NCBI GenBank assembly: GCA_023428885.1
Contig: JAEYWQ010000347.1
Span: 1-5,479, forward strand
Direction: 5' to 3'
Length of the DNA stretch: 5,479 bases
From: Bacillota bacterium
Lineage (GTDB): Bacteria > Bacillota > Clostridia > Lachnospirales > Lachnospiraceae
The translations under genes were made by a program, and so were the position numbers. Under the pieces are notes generated by a model. It did no database searches and was not told where the DNA came from. It worked only from the letters and a program-made list of their open reading frames with translations. Below, piece after piece: positions 1-4,985 of the stretch; positions within the stretch are counted from its first letter, which is position 1, and the number at the start of each line of letters is the position of its first letter.

Positions 1-1
1 T

Positions 2-304
2 AATCGTACAGATTTGATCGGTTATGATAAAAAATGCTTGATACGTCCAGCATACAAAGATAAAGACCGATTTGCCAGTCAAAACGATAGAAACTCACAT
101 GGGAGCCTAAGGAGTCGTTCCCATGAAAGCAAGAACAAGGATAGCCGAGGAAGCAAGAATGGGCATGCTTATGAGGGTAGGAGTAGCGATACCCGAGGAA
201 ATAAGAGTGGAAGCATGTCAAAGTCTTCTAAGAGTAGCAGTCATGCAGAATCAAAATCTAAGCCTAAAAAAACAATACGTAGTATAAGTAAAAAGAAAAA
301 ATAG
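2..304 (+). CDS. C-terminal end of a YgiQ-family radical SAM protein (5' partial)
   Basis: The reading frame is open from the window edge (first full codon at base 2) to a TAG stop at 302-304, so about 100 C-terminal residues are visible. The first residues, NRTDLIGYDKKCLIRP, match my recollection of the end of YgiQ-family proteins (radical SAM domain plus C-terminal DUF3362), which typically finish near a DLIG-x-x-x-x-CLIRP motif. The radical SAM CxxxCxxC motif would lie upstream, outside the window, and the biochemical role of the family is not established. After this motif come about 80 residues of low-complexity, hydrophilic sequence rich in Lys, Ser, Arg, Gly and Asn and ending in KKKK. 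It contains an imperfect 16-residue repeat (DSRGSKNG, then DTRGNKSG). Such a basic tail might bind nucleic acid or the ribosome, but that is inference. A TTG at base 14 could be mistaken for a start, but it lies inside the conserved motif. The family call rests on a short segment. Confidence 0.75.
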   Translation, partial: NRTDLIGYDKKCLIRPAYKDKDRFASQNDRNSHGSLRSRSHESKNKDSRGSKNGHAYEGRSSDTRGNKSGSMSKSSKSSSHAESKSKPKKTIRSISKKKK

Positions 305-305
305 C

Positions 306-370
306 AAAAGGGTTGTTGCAATTACAAAAAACTAAGATACAATGTAATTGTAGCAGCCTTTTATGTTTTA
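306..370 (+). terminator. Rho-independent terminator after the YgiQ-like gene
   Basis: The left arm at about 306-326 pairs with the right arm at about 343-362. This gives a stem of roughly 20 pairs, including three G-U wobbles and one unpaired G, around a 16-base loop. The outer part pairs AAAAGG with CCTTTT, and the right arm runs into a T-rich stretch (TTTTATGTTTTA). It starts one base after the stop codon, so it ends the upstream transcript and separates it from the next gene. Confidence 0.85.
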
Positions 371-432
371 CATTCACGCGTAAATAACATGAAAATGAGT
401 ACGTAATAAATATGGAGTTTGGGGGATGATAC

Positions 433-1155
433 ATGAAGCCTATTATTGGTGTGACACCACAATATGATATTGAAAATGATAGAATTAAGACTGAAACTAG
501 CTATTTTCAAGCGATAAGAAAGGCTGGTGGTGTTCCGATTTTGCTACCATTGCATAATGATACGAATGATTTAGAGGAGTTACTTGATGTCTTGGATGGT
601 ATTGTGTTCTCAGGTGGTCCGGATGTGAATCCCCTATATTTTAGCGAAGAAGCCATACCAGAGTGTGGCACAGTAGATAAAGAGCGTGACCTAGTGGAAC
701 TTGGACTCTTACCAATGGTTATGCAGAAAAAAATACCGATCCTAGGAATCTGCCGTGGAATTCAGGTAGTTAACATCGCCTTAGGAGGAGATATCTATCA
801 AGATATTCCTGCACAGGCCGATACCAAGGTTAAGATCATGCATTACCAAAAAGCCAAGAGTTCTACCTGTATACATAAGATACAGATTGAAAAAGCTACC
901 TTATTGGAACGTATTCTTCAAAAGGAAGTGAGTTTAGTCAATAGTTTTCACCATCAAGCAGTACGTAAGTTAGGTGAAAATCTTACAGTGGCAGCGACTT
1001 CCTCGGATGGTTTAATTGAGGCTATTACCATGGAGTCATATCCCTTCTTTCTTGGTGTACAATGGCATCCAGAAGAACTTTATGATGCCCAAGAGGATGC
1101 TAGAAAGATATTTCATGAGTTCATCAAAGCAGCCAATGAATATAAATTAACATAA
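433..1155 (+). CDS. Peptidase C26 / gamma-glutamyl-gamma-aminobutyrate hydrolase family protein
   Basis: This 240-residue cytosolic protein has the class I glutamine amidotransferase fold used by PuuD-type hydrolases, which cleave gamma-glutamyl amide bonds. Visible motifs, in order, are the N-terminal PIIGVTP strand (3-9), FSGGPDVNP (59-67), the nucleophile elbow GICRG with Cys107, NSFHHQAV (170-177), and GVQWHPE (208-214) with His212 and Glu214 completing the Cys-His-Glu triad. All catalytic residues are present and the length is normal. The ATG is preceded by a GGGGGA-type ribosome site at 421-426 with suitable spacing. The gene follows a strong terminator, so its promoter must lie in about 363-420; I see only a weak candidate there (TTTACA at 367-372, poor -10). 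The aldose epimerase gene starts within about 70 bases downstream with no terminator between, so co-transcription is possible. The substrate cannot be read from sequence: no polyamine (puu) genes are nearby, so gamma-glutamyl-GABA is only one option. Confidence 0.9.
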   Translation: MKPIIGVTPQYDIENDRIKTETSYFQAIRKAGGVPILLPLHNDTNDLEELLDVLDGIVFSGGPDVNPLYFSEEAIPECGTVDKERDLVELGLLPMVMQKKIPILGICRGIQVVNIALGGDIYQDIPAQADTKVKIMHYQKAKSSTCIHKIQIEKATLLERILQKEVSLVNSFHHQAVRKLGENLTVAATSSDGLIEAITMESYPFFLGVQWHPEELYDAQEDARKIFHEFIKAANEYKLT

Positions 1156-1213
1156 GTTGAGCTTTGATGACTGTCTGCTTTGTAGGATAAGAAGAAAGGT
1201 ATGGTTGTTTTAT

Positions 1214-1218
1214 GAGGG
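1214..1218 (+). promoter_or_regulatory. Ribosome binding site favouring the 1224 start of the epimerase
   Basis: GAGGG lies 5 bases before the ATG at 1224. The alternative ATG at 1212 has only an AAGG at 1196-1199, 12 bases away. The Shine-Dalgarno core therefore overlaps the upstream ATG, which supports initiation at 1224. Confidence 0.55.
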
Positions 1219-1223
1219 TTATC

Positions 1224-2102
1224 ATGAAGAACAAGCAATTAGAAGTTAGTGTAGATACCAGGGGAGCGGAGATATGCTCGGTAGGTGATTGTGAAACCAA
1301 GGAAGAATTTATGTGGAAAGCGGATCCTAAGTTCTGGAAACGACATTCTCCAGTTTTATTTCCTTTCGTTGGAGGATTAAGAGATAGGCAATACCTGTAT
1401 CAGGGAAAGAGATACCATATGGGACAGCATGGGTTTGCCAGGGATATGGAGTTTCAATTAATAGAGCAAGCACAGACAGAGATCTGGTTTGAATTAAATT
1501 CTAATGCAAGCACAAAAGAGTCTTATCCTTTTGATTTCAAATTACAACTTGGTTACCAGTTAGAAGAACGTACTATTACGGTCTTATATCGTGTCATCAA
1601 TCCAAGTAATGAGCTATTATATTTCTCGATTGGAGGACATCCAGCGTTTCCATGCCCTTATGATGAAAACAAGGAAGTATATTATGTTAGATTATCCCAT
1701 ACTAAGAAGTTAAAATCCTATTTTTTGGATGATAAGATAGGTCTTAGGGGTCTTGAGCCGAGAGAAGTAGAGTTTGCATATATTGATAAAGATTATGCTT
1801 ACATTAAGCTGACCAAAGAATTATTTCTAAAGGATGCTTTGATTATTGAGAATACTCAGATTAAGGAAGTAGCCTTATGTTATGAAGATAAAACTCCTTA
1901 TGTAACAGTAGAGTTTGATGCGCCCTTGTTTGGAATCTGGTCACCAGCAAACATTAACAACGGAGCTCCATTTGTTTGTATTGAGCCTTGGTATGGAAGA
2001 TGTGATGCGATCAATTCTCCAGAGGAGATTGAGAAGAAAGATTATGTAAATAAGCTGAATGCAAAGGAAAGTTTTGAACGAAGTTATACGATAACGTTCT
2101 AG
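1224..2102 (+). CDS. Aldose 1-epimerase family protein (LacX/GalM-like mutarotase)
   Basis: The product is a 292-residue cytosolic beta-sandwich protein of the galactose mutarotase superfamily, closest in layout to the LacX subgroup. The family interconverts alpha and beta anomers of aldoses. Numbered from the ATG at 1224, visible motifs are RGAEICSV near the N-terminus (about 14-21), HSPVLFPFVGGL (41-52), GQHGFAR (67-73) with His69 and Arg73 in the sugar site, GGHPAF (137-142) with the likely acid His139, and CIEPWYGRCD (252-261) with the likely base Glu254. The catalytic His and Glu are intact and the length fits the family. An in-frame ATG at 1212 would add four residues (MRVI); I prefer 1224 because of ribosome-site spacing and because LacX-type proteins usually start just before such a strand. 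The gene follows the C26 hydrolase gene on the same strand and converges with the dehydrogenase gene. The exact sugar substrate is unknown, and some LacX-like proteins have no proven epimerase activity. Confidence 0.9.
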   Translation: MKNKQLEVSVDTRGAEICSVGDCETKEEFMWKADPKFWKRHSPVLFPFVGGLRDRQYLYQGKRYHMGQHGFARDMEFQLIEQAQTEIWFELNSNASTKESYPFDFKLQLGYQLEERTITVLYRVINPSNELLYFSIGGHPAFPCPYDENKEVYYVRLSHTKKLKSYFLDDKIGLRGLEPREVEFAYIDKDYAYIKLTKELFLKDALIIENTQIKEVALCYEDKTPYVTVEFDAPLFGIWSPANINNGAPFVCIEPWYGRCDAINSPEEIEKKDYVNKLNAKESFERSYTITF

Positions 2103-2149
2103 CATAAAACATACCCCATAAGAGTTCAATCATCCAGTTAGAATTATAC

Positions 2150-2200
2150 AATGATATAAAATGAAACATGGCGATTCTGCAGATGCAGAATCGCCATTAT
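2150..2200. terminator. Hairpin terminator between convergent genes
   Basis: A perfect 13-bp inverted repeat (arms 2168-2180 and 2185-2197, ATGGCGATTCTGC and its complement) encloses the 4-base loop AGAT. Read on the reverse strand, the stem is followed by a T-rich run (GTTTCATTTTATAT), so it should terminate the dehydrogenase transcript, whose stop codon lies about 30 bases before it. On the forward strand the following bases (TATGGTTAGG) are poor in T. The hairpin may still slow or stop transcription from the epimerase side, but less efficiently. No other terminator is visible between the two genes. Confidence 0.8.
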
Positions 2201-2228
2201 GGTTAGGAGTAGTTAGTAAGCAAATAAA

Positions 2229-3017
2229 TTATTCTGGCTGCTTTCCGATGTAAGCTAAGATACCACCATCAACGTAAAGGATATGACCGTTTACAAAGTT
2301 AGAAGCATCGGATGCTAAGAATACTGCTGGACCAGAAAGATCTTCTGCCTCACCCCAACGATTTGCTGGTGTTTTAGCAAGAATAAAACTGTTGAAAGGA
2401 TGTCCGTCTTCTCTTAATGGTGCAGTCTGTGGAGTAGCGATGTAACCAGGTCCAAGGCCGTTACATTGAATGTTTAAATGACCATATTCAGATGCAATAT
2501 TCTTTGTTAACATCTTAAGTCCACCCTTAGCTGCAGCATAAGCAGATACGGTTTCACGTCCTAATTCACTCATCATGGAGCAGATGTTAATAATCTTACC
2601 GTGACCTTTTTTAATCATGCCTGGAATACAAGCCTTAGCAACTATAAATGGAGCGTTAAGGTCAACATCAATTACCTGTCTAAAGTCAGCAGCAGACATA
2701 TCAAGCATAGGAATTCGTTTGATAATACCAGCATTGTTAACTAAGATATCGATAACACCAACTTCTTTCTCAATCTGTGCTACCATAGCATTAATTTGCT
2801 CTTCGTTGGTAACGTCAGCAACATAACCATGTGCCTCGATACCTAATTCTTTATAAGCTGCAAGACCTTTATCTACGAACTCTTGCTTAATATCGTTGAA
2901 AACGATAGTTGCACCTGCTTTAGCATAAGAACTAGCAATTGCAAAACCAATACCATAAGAAGCACCAGTAACTAAGGCGATCTTACCTTCAAGAGAAAAA
3001 TTCTTTAAGTATTCCAT
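2229..3017 (-). CDS. idnO: Gluconate 5-dehydrogenase (short-chain dehydrogenase/reductase)
   Basis: This is a 262-residue classical SDR, a cytosolic NAD(P)-dependent enzyme. Gluconate 5-dehydrogenase interconverts D-gluconate and 5-keto-D-gluconate. In order the protein shows the Rossmann glycine motif TGASYGIG (17-24), NNAG (94-97), the catalytic Ser147 in ICSMMSELG, Tyr160 and Lys164 in SAYAAAKGG, and the PGYIATPQTAPLRE segment (190-203) after strand 6. The whole chain, including the C-terminal VNGHILYVDGGILAYIGKQP, closely resembles the Streptococcus suis gluconate 5-dehydrogenase as I recall it, which is why I go beyond 'SDR'. KduD (2-dehydro-3-deoxygluconate 5-dehydrogenase) is the nearest alternative. 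The start is set by GGAGG (CCTCC at 3025-3029 on the forward strand), 7 bases before the ATG. It is a lone reverse gene between forward units, with its own promoter and terminator; no gluconate kinase, permease or KDG enzyme lies beside it, so the physiological substrate (gluconate, ketogluconate or a uronate-derived sugar acid) is not fixed by context. Confidence 0.9.
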   Translation of the reverse strand: MEYLKNFSLEGKIALVTGASYGIGFAIASSYAKAGATIVFNDIKQEFVDKGLAAYKELGIEAHGYVADVTNEEQINAMVAQIEKEVGVIDILVNNAGIIKRIPMLDMSAADFRQVIDVDLNAPFIVAKACIPGMIKKGHGKIINICSMMSELGRETVSAYAAAKGGLKMLTKNIASEYGHLNIQCNGLGPGYIATPQTAPLREDGHPFNSFILAKTPANRWGEAEDLSGPAVFLASDASNFVNGHILYVDGGILAYIGKQPE

Positions 3018-3126
3018 AACGAAACCTCCATAGGATTAATATTCATTACACACAATTGTTCGTTTACATCGAATAAAGTTCATGTGAAAAAATTGTCCCC
3101 TTATTCATTGATGTTAATGCACGATA

Positions 3127-3145
3127 TGTAAATTAAGTGCTTACA
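3127..3145. promoter_or_regulatory. Operator-like inverted repeat, TGTAA-N9-TTACA
   Basis: The sequence TGTAAATTAAGTGCTTACA has perfect 5-base arms, TGTAA and TTACA, separated by 9 bases. Its right part (3132-3145) also matches 11 of 14 positions of the Bacillus catabolite-responsive element consensus TGWAANCGNTNWCA. It lies about 30 bases downstream of the predicted start of dehydrogenase transcription, where a bound repressor could block elongation. CcpA or another LacI-family regulator is the likely class, by inference from the arm sequence only. Confidence 0.45.
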
Positions 3146-3159
3146 AACTTGATGTGTGA

Positions 3160-3190
3160 TTGACATAATTTTATGATGTTATTATATAAC
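3160..3190 (+). promoter_or_regulatory. Possible forward sigma-A promoter overlapping the reverse -10
   Basis: A perfect -35 TTGACA (3160-3165) is followed by TATATA at 3183-3188 (17-base spacer) or TATAAC at 3185-3190 (19-base spacer). These -10 candidates share bases with the reverse -10 at 3181-3186. If active, it would make a leader of about 200 bases before yqeG. Neither -10 is ideal at optimal spacing, so this could be chance in AT-rich DNA. Confidence 0.35.
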
Positions 3191-3209
3191 GTAATCATTG
3201 AAATATCAA
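3181..3209 (-). promoter_or_regulatory. Sigma-A type promoter for the dehydrogenase gene
   Basis: Read on the reverse strand, TTGATA (3209-3204) and a perfect TATAAT (3186-3181) are separated by exactly 17 bases, an almost ideal vegetative promoter. Transcription would start near 3174, giving an untranslated leader of about 155 bases before the ATG at 3017. Operator-like inverted repeats lie on both sides of it, at 3127-3145 and 3242-3255. Confidence 0.65.
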
Positions 3210-3252
3210 GAGCTTTTCCATATTTTATTTTAAGATGGAAATGTAAGCTCTT
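3208..3252 (+). repeat. Imperfect inverted repeat / bulged hairpin
   Basis: AAGAGCTT (3208-3215) pairs with AAGCTCTT (3245-3252) and TTCCAT (3216-3221) with ATGGAA (3235-3240). This gives a 14-pair stem with a 4-base bulge (3241-3244) and a 13-base loop. A T5 run follows at 3258-3262, so on forward RNA it could act as a weak terminator or attenuator. It shares bases with the operator-like site at 3242-3255 and with the reverse -35, so its role may be in DNA rather than RNA. Confidence 0.4.
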
Positions 3253-3255
3253 ACA
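3242..3255. promoter_or_regulatory. cre-like operator TGTAAGCTCTTACA
   Basis: This 14-base element is an inverted repeat (TGTAAG-CT-CTTACA). It matches the catabolite-responsive element consensus TGWAANCGNTNWCA at every position except the central G, which is T here. It lies about 70 bases upstream of the predicted dehydrogenase start and about 80 bases before the yqeG-proximal -35. Binding by CcpA or another LacI-family protein is inferred from the motif; the sequence does not say which promoter it would control. Confidence 0.5.
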
Positions 3256-3334
3256 ACTTTTTAAATATTACCATATTTATACACGGAAATTTGTGACTTT
3301 TTTAATCAGAAAAAAGTGTATTTGGCCAAGATAC

Positions 3335-3363
3335 TTGAATATCTACATGGAATTGGATATAAT
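3335..3363 (+). promoter_or_regulatory. Sigma-A type promoter for the yqeG-aroK-aroQ cluster
   Basis: TTGAAT (3335-3340) is followed after exactly 17 bases by a perfect TATAAT (3358-3363). Transcription would start near 3370, giving a leader of about 27 bases that contains the yqeG ribosome site. No further promoter or terminator is evident in the short gaps downstream, so it probably drives the whole cluster. Confidence 0.6.
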
Positions 3364-3396
3364 CAGTAATAATAATGAAAAGTTTGTGAGGTAGCT

Positions 3397-3918
3397 ATGT
3401 TTCAAAAATTTTATCCTTCCCATTATGTCGAATCCTCTTTTGTGATTCCTTATGAGAAGATGTATGAAAAAGGTTATCGAGGTATTATATTCGATATAGA
3501 TAATACATTAGTTCCACATGGGGCAGATGCTGATGACAAAGCAATTCAATTAGTTGCCAGATTAAGAAAGATCGGATTTCAGGTTTGTCTAATTTCCAAT
3601 AATAAAGAGGAGCGTGTGGTTCGTTTTAATCAACAGATTGGTGTGAAATACGTACACAAAGCGAATAAGCCTTCCACCAAGAACTATTTAAAGGCAATGG
3701 AATTCATGGGGACCAACAAGAAGAATACCTTCTTTGTTGGAGATCAAGTATTTACGGACATCTTTGGTGCAAATCGGACAGGCATCACATCCATTTTAGT
3801 AAAGCCGATCAATAAAAAAGAGGAAATTCAAATAGTCCTCAAACGTAAATTGGAATGGGTGGTATTAAAGTTCTACAAAAGAAAGGTACGTAATAATAAG
3901 CTTCTGCAAAGCTTTTAG
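3397..3918 (+). CDS. yqeG: YqeG family HAD IIIA-type phosphatase
   Basis: This 173-residue protein is of normal length for the YqeG family of haloacid dehalogenase-like phosphatases, which use an aspartyl-phosphate intermediate and Mg2+. All four HAD motifs are visible: motif I IIFDIDNTLVP (30-40; nucleophile Asp33 and acid/base Asp35), motif II LISNN (65-69, Ser67), motif III Lys91 in ANKPSTKNYLKAM, and motif IV FFVGDQVFTDIFGAN (112-126; Asp116 and Asp121). The C-terminus is strongly basic (for example KFYKRKVRNNK), which might favour contact with membrane phospholipid or RNA. Eukaryotic relatives (yeast Gep4 type) dephosphorylate phosphatidylglycerophosphate; whether the bacterial protein does so is not settled by sequence. 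GAGG at 3388-3391 stands 5 bases before the ATG. It heads a forward cluster with aroK and aroQ; its own substrate is unlikely to be a shikimate intermediate, because yqeG neighbours vary between Firmicutes. Confidence 0.93.
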   Translation: MFQKFYPSHYVESSFVIPYEKMYEKGYRGIIFDIDNTLVPHGADADDKAIQLVARLRKIGFQVCLISNNKEERVVRFNQQIGVKYVHKANKPSTKNYLKAMEFMGTNKKNTFFVGDQVFTDIFGANRTGITSILVKPINKKEEIQIVLKRKLEWVVLKFYKRKVRNNKLLQSF

Positions 3919-3962
3919 ATATTGACCAAGGAAAAGCAAAAACGTATCTGAAGGGGGAAGTT

Positions 3963-4478
3963 ATGAAAGCAAATATCATATTAATTGGTTTTATGGGATC
4001 TGGGAAGACTTCAGTAGGGGTGAAGTTAGCCCGTGCGCTTGATTATAAATTCCTAGATACTGATGCATACATTGAAGAAGAATATGGGAAAACCATAGCA
4101 GAAATTTTCGCATCTGAGGGGGAAGCTAAGTTTCGAGAGTTAGAAACTTATGTGTTAAGAAAGTTAAAAGATGGTCTTCATGACCATGTGATTTCCACAG
4201 GTGGTGGGATGCCGCTAAGAGAAGAAAATGTTACCCTGCTTCAGGAATTAGGACATGTAGTTTATTTGAAAGCATCAACAGAGATGATCTACGAGCGCTT
4301 GAAGGATGACAAGACCAGACCATTACTACAGGGGGATAATCCTCTTCAAAAGATTAAGGAGTTAATCGACCATCGAACCCCAATCTATGAAGCTGCTGCA
4401 GATAGTGTCATTGTAACAGATGGTGAGTCCTTCTATCAGATTATAAAACAAATCATGGATACTATTATTGACAAATAG
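3963..4478 (+). CDS. aroK: Shikimate kinase
   Basis: The enzyme transfers phosphate from ATP to the 3-hydroxyl of shikimate, a cytosolic step towards chorismate and the aromatic amino acids. The 171-residue length is typical. Visible features are the Walker A P-loop GFMGSGKT (9-16; Lys15), the LDTDAYIE segment (31-38) with Asp32 and shikimate-binding Asp34, FRELE (57-61) with shikimate-binding Arg58, the STGGG loop (78-82), the lid arginine in TRPLL (118-122, Arg119), and HRTPIYEAAA (137-146) with substrate-contacting Arg138. All expected functional residues are present. The start is set by AGGGGG at 3952-3957, 5 bases before the ATG. It follows yqeG by 44 bases and precedes aroQ by 26 bases with no terminator, so the genes are probably one operon. 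The symbol aroL is sometimes used for the same enzyme. Confidence 0.96.
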   Translation: MKANIILIGFMGSGKTSVGVKLARALDYKFLDTDAYIEEEYGKTIAEIFASEGEAKFRELETYVLRKLKDGLHDHVISTGGGMPLREENVTLLQELGHVVYLKASTEMIYERLKDDKTRPLLQGDNPLQKIKELIDHRTPIYEAAADSVIVTDGESFYQIIKQIMDTIIDK

Positions 4479-4487
4479 TAAAAGAGT

Positions 4488-4493
4488 GGGAGG
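4488..4493 (+). promoter_or_regulatory. Ribosome binding site deciding the aroQ start
   Basis: GGGAGG lies 11 bases before the ATG at 4505 but only 2 bases before an in-frame GTG at 4496. The GTG is too close for initiation, so the ATG is the likely start even though the spacing is a little long. Confidence 0.7.
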
Positions 4494-4504
4494 AAGTGGT
4501 AATC

Positions 4505-4948
4505 ATGAAAATATTAGTGTTAAATGGTCCCAATATTAACTTTCTTGGAATCAGGGAAAAGAGCATCTATGGAACTGAAGATTTCAATTATCTTTTAGAA
4601 CTATTAAAAGAAAAAGAAAAGAAAGAGCAAATCATAATTGAAAGCTATCAGAGTAATAGTGAAGGTGAGTTAATTGACCGAATTCAACAAGCATTTTATG
4701 ATCAAGTAGATGGAATTGTCATTAATCCAGGAGCGTATACGCACTATAGTATTGCCATTCGGGATGCTCTAGCGTCCATAGAAGTTCCAAAGATTGAAGT
4801 ACATATCTCGAATGTTCATAAAAGAGAAGAATTTCGCCATATTTCGGTGACAGCTCCCGTATGTACAGGGCAGATTGTAGGACTAGGATTAGATGGGTAT
4901 TTATTAGCAATTGATTATATATTATCACAGAAAAAATCTAGTAGATAA
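4505..4948 (+). CDS. aroQ: 3-dehydroquinate dehydratase, type II
   Basis: The enzyme removes water from 3-dehydroquinate to give 3-dehydroshikimate, using the trans-elimination mechanism of the small type II enzymes, which form dodecamers. The 147-residue length is typical. From the ATG at 4505 one sees MKILVLNGPNINFLGIRE (1-18) with the catalytic loop Arg17 and Tyr22 (in SIYG), the SNSEGELIDRI segment (50-60), INPGAYTHYSIAIRDAL (73-89) with Asn74 and His80, EVHISNVHKREEFR (98-111) with Glu98, His100, Ser102 and Arg111, and a C-terminal GYLLAIDYIL helix (131-140). All the conserved active-site residues are there. An upstream in-frame GTG at 4496 would add MVI but is too near the ribosome site. 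It lies 26 bases after aroK and 37 bases before the M24 peptidase gene. AroE, which links the AroQ product to the AroK substrate, is not in the window. Confidence 0.97.
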   Translation: MKILVLNGPNINFLGIREKSIYGTEDFNYLLELLKEKEKKEQIIIESYQSNSEGELIDRIQQAFYDQVDGIVINPGAYTHYSIAIRDALASIEVPKIEVHISNVHKREEFRHISVTAPVCTGQIVGLGLDGYLLAIDYILSQKKSSR

Positions 4949-4985
4949 AGAAAAAGCAAGTTAATAGGCAGAAAAGAGGTAGAAA

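Larger units (their letters stand above)
3018..3396. other. 379-base regulatory gap between divergent dehydrogenase and yqeG genes
   Basis: This AT-rich gap holds no credible gene. It separates the reverse dehydrogenase gene from the forward yqeG cluster. It contains a reverse promoter (3181-3209), a forward promoter close to yqeG (3335-3363), a possible second forward promoter (3160-3190), two TGTAA/TTACA inverted repeats (3127-3145 and 3242-3255), a bulged hairpin (3208-3252), and a short AT-rich inverted repeat (ACTTTTTT at 3296-3303 with AAAAAAGT at 3310-3317). An open frame across 3173-3394 has a composition typical of translated AT-rich spacer and covers the promoters. Confidence 0.8.

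Noticed and set aside
367..395. TTTACA plus a weak -10 as promoter for the C26 hydrolase gene
   Set aside because: The -35 fits, but the hexamer at 17-base spacing (TGAAAA) matches the -10 consensus at only three positions. A promoter is expected here, but its exact place cannot be supported.
1941..2129. Reverse open frame overlapping the end of the epimerase gene
   Set aside because: It is antisense to the conserved CIEPWYGRCD region, shows no recognisable motif, and has no good ribosome site.
2617..2826. Forward open frame inside the dehydrogenase gene
   Set aside because: It is the antisense shadow of a strongly conserved SDR coding region.
3296..3317. ACTTTTTT / AAAAAAGT inverted repeat as a terminator
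   Set aside because: The pairing is almost all A-T and no separate T-run follows the stem, so it is probably a chance product of AT-rich spacer.
3173..3394. Forward open frame of 73 codons in the gap before yqeG
   Set aside because: It covers both promoters and the hairpin, has no ribosome site, and its product (many Ile, Lys, Tyr and Phe) looks like translated AT-rich spacer.
3898..3916. AAGCTT-ctgca-AAGCTT hairpin at the end of yqeG as a terminator
   Set aside because: The stem has only six AT-rich pairs, overlaps the coding end, and is followed by just two further T's. It is unlikely to stop transcription into aroK.
3397..3918. Basic C-terminus of YqeG as an unusual extension
   Set aside because: The total length of 173 residues is normal for YqeG proteins, so the tail is part of the ordinary protein.
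4722..4928. Reverse open frame inside aroQ
   Set aside because: It is antisense to conserved AroQ active-site segments and has no family resemblance.
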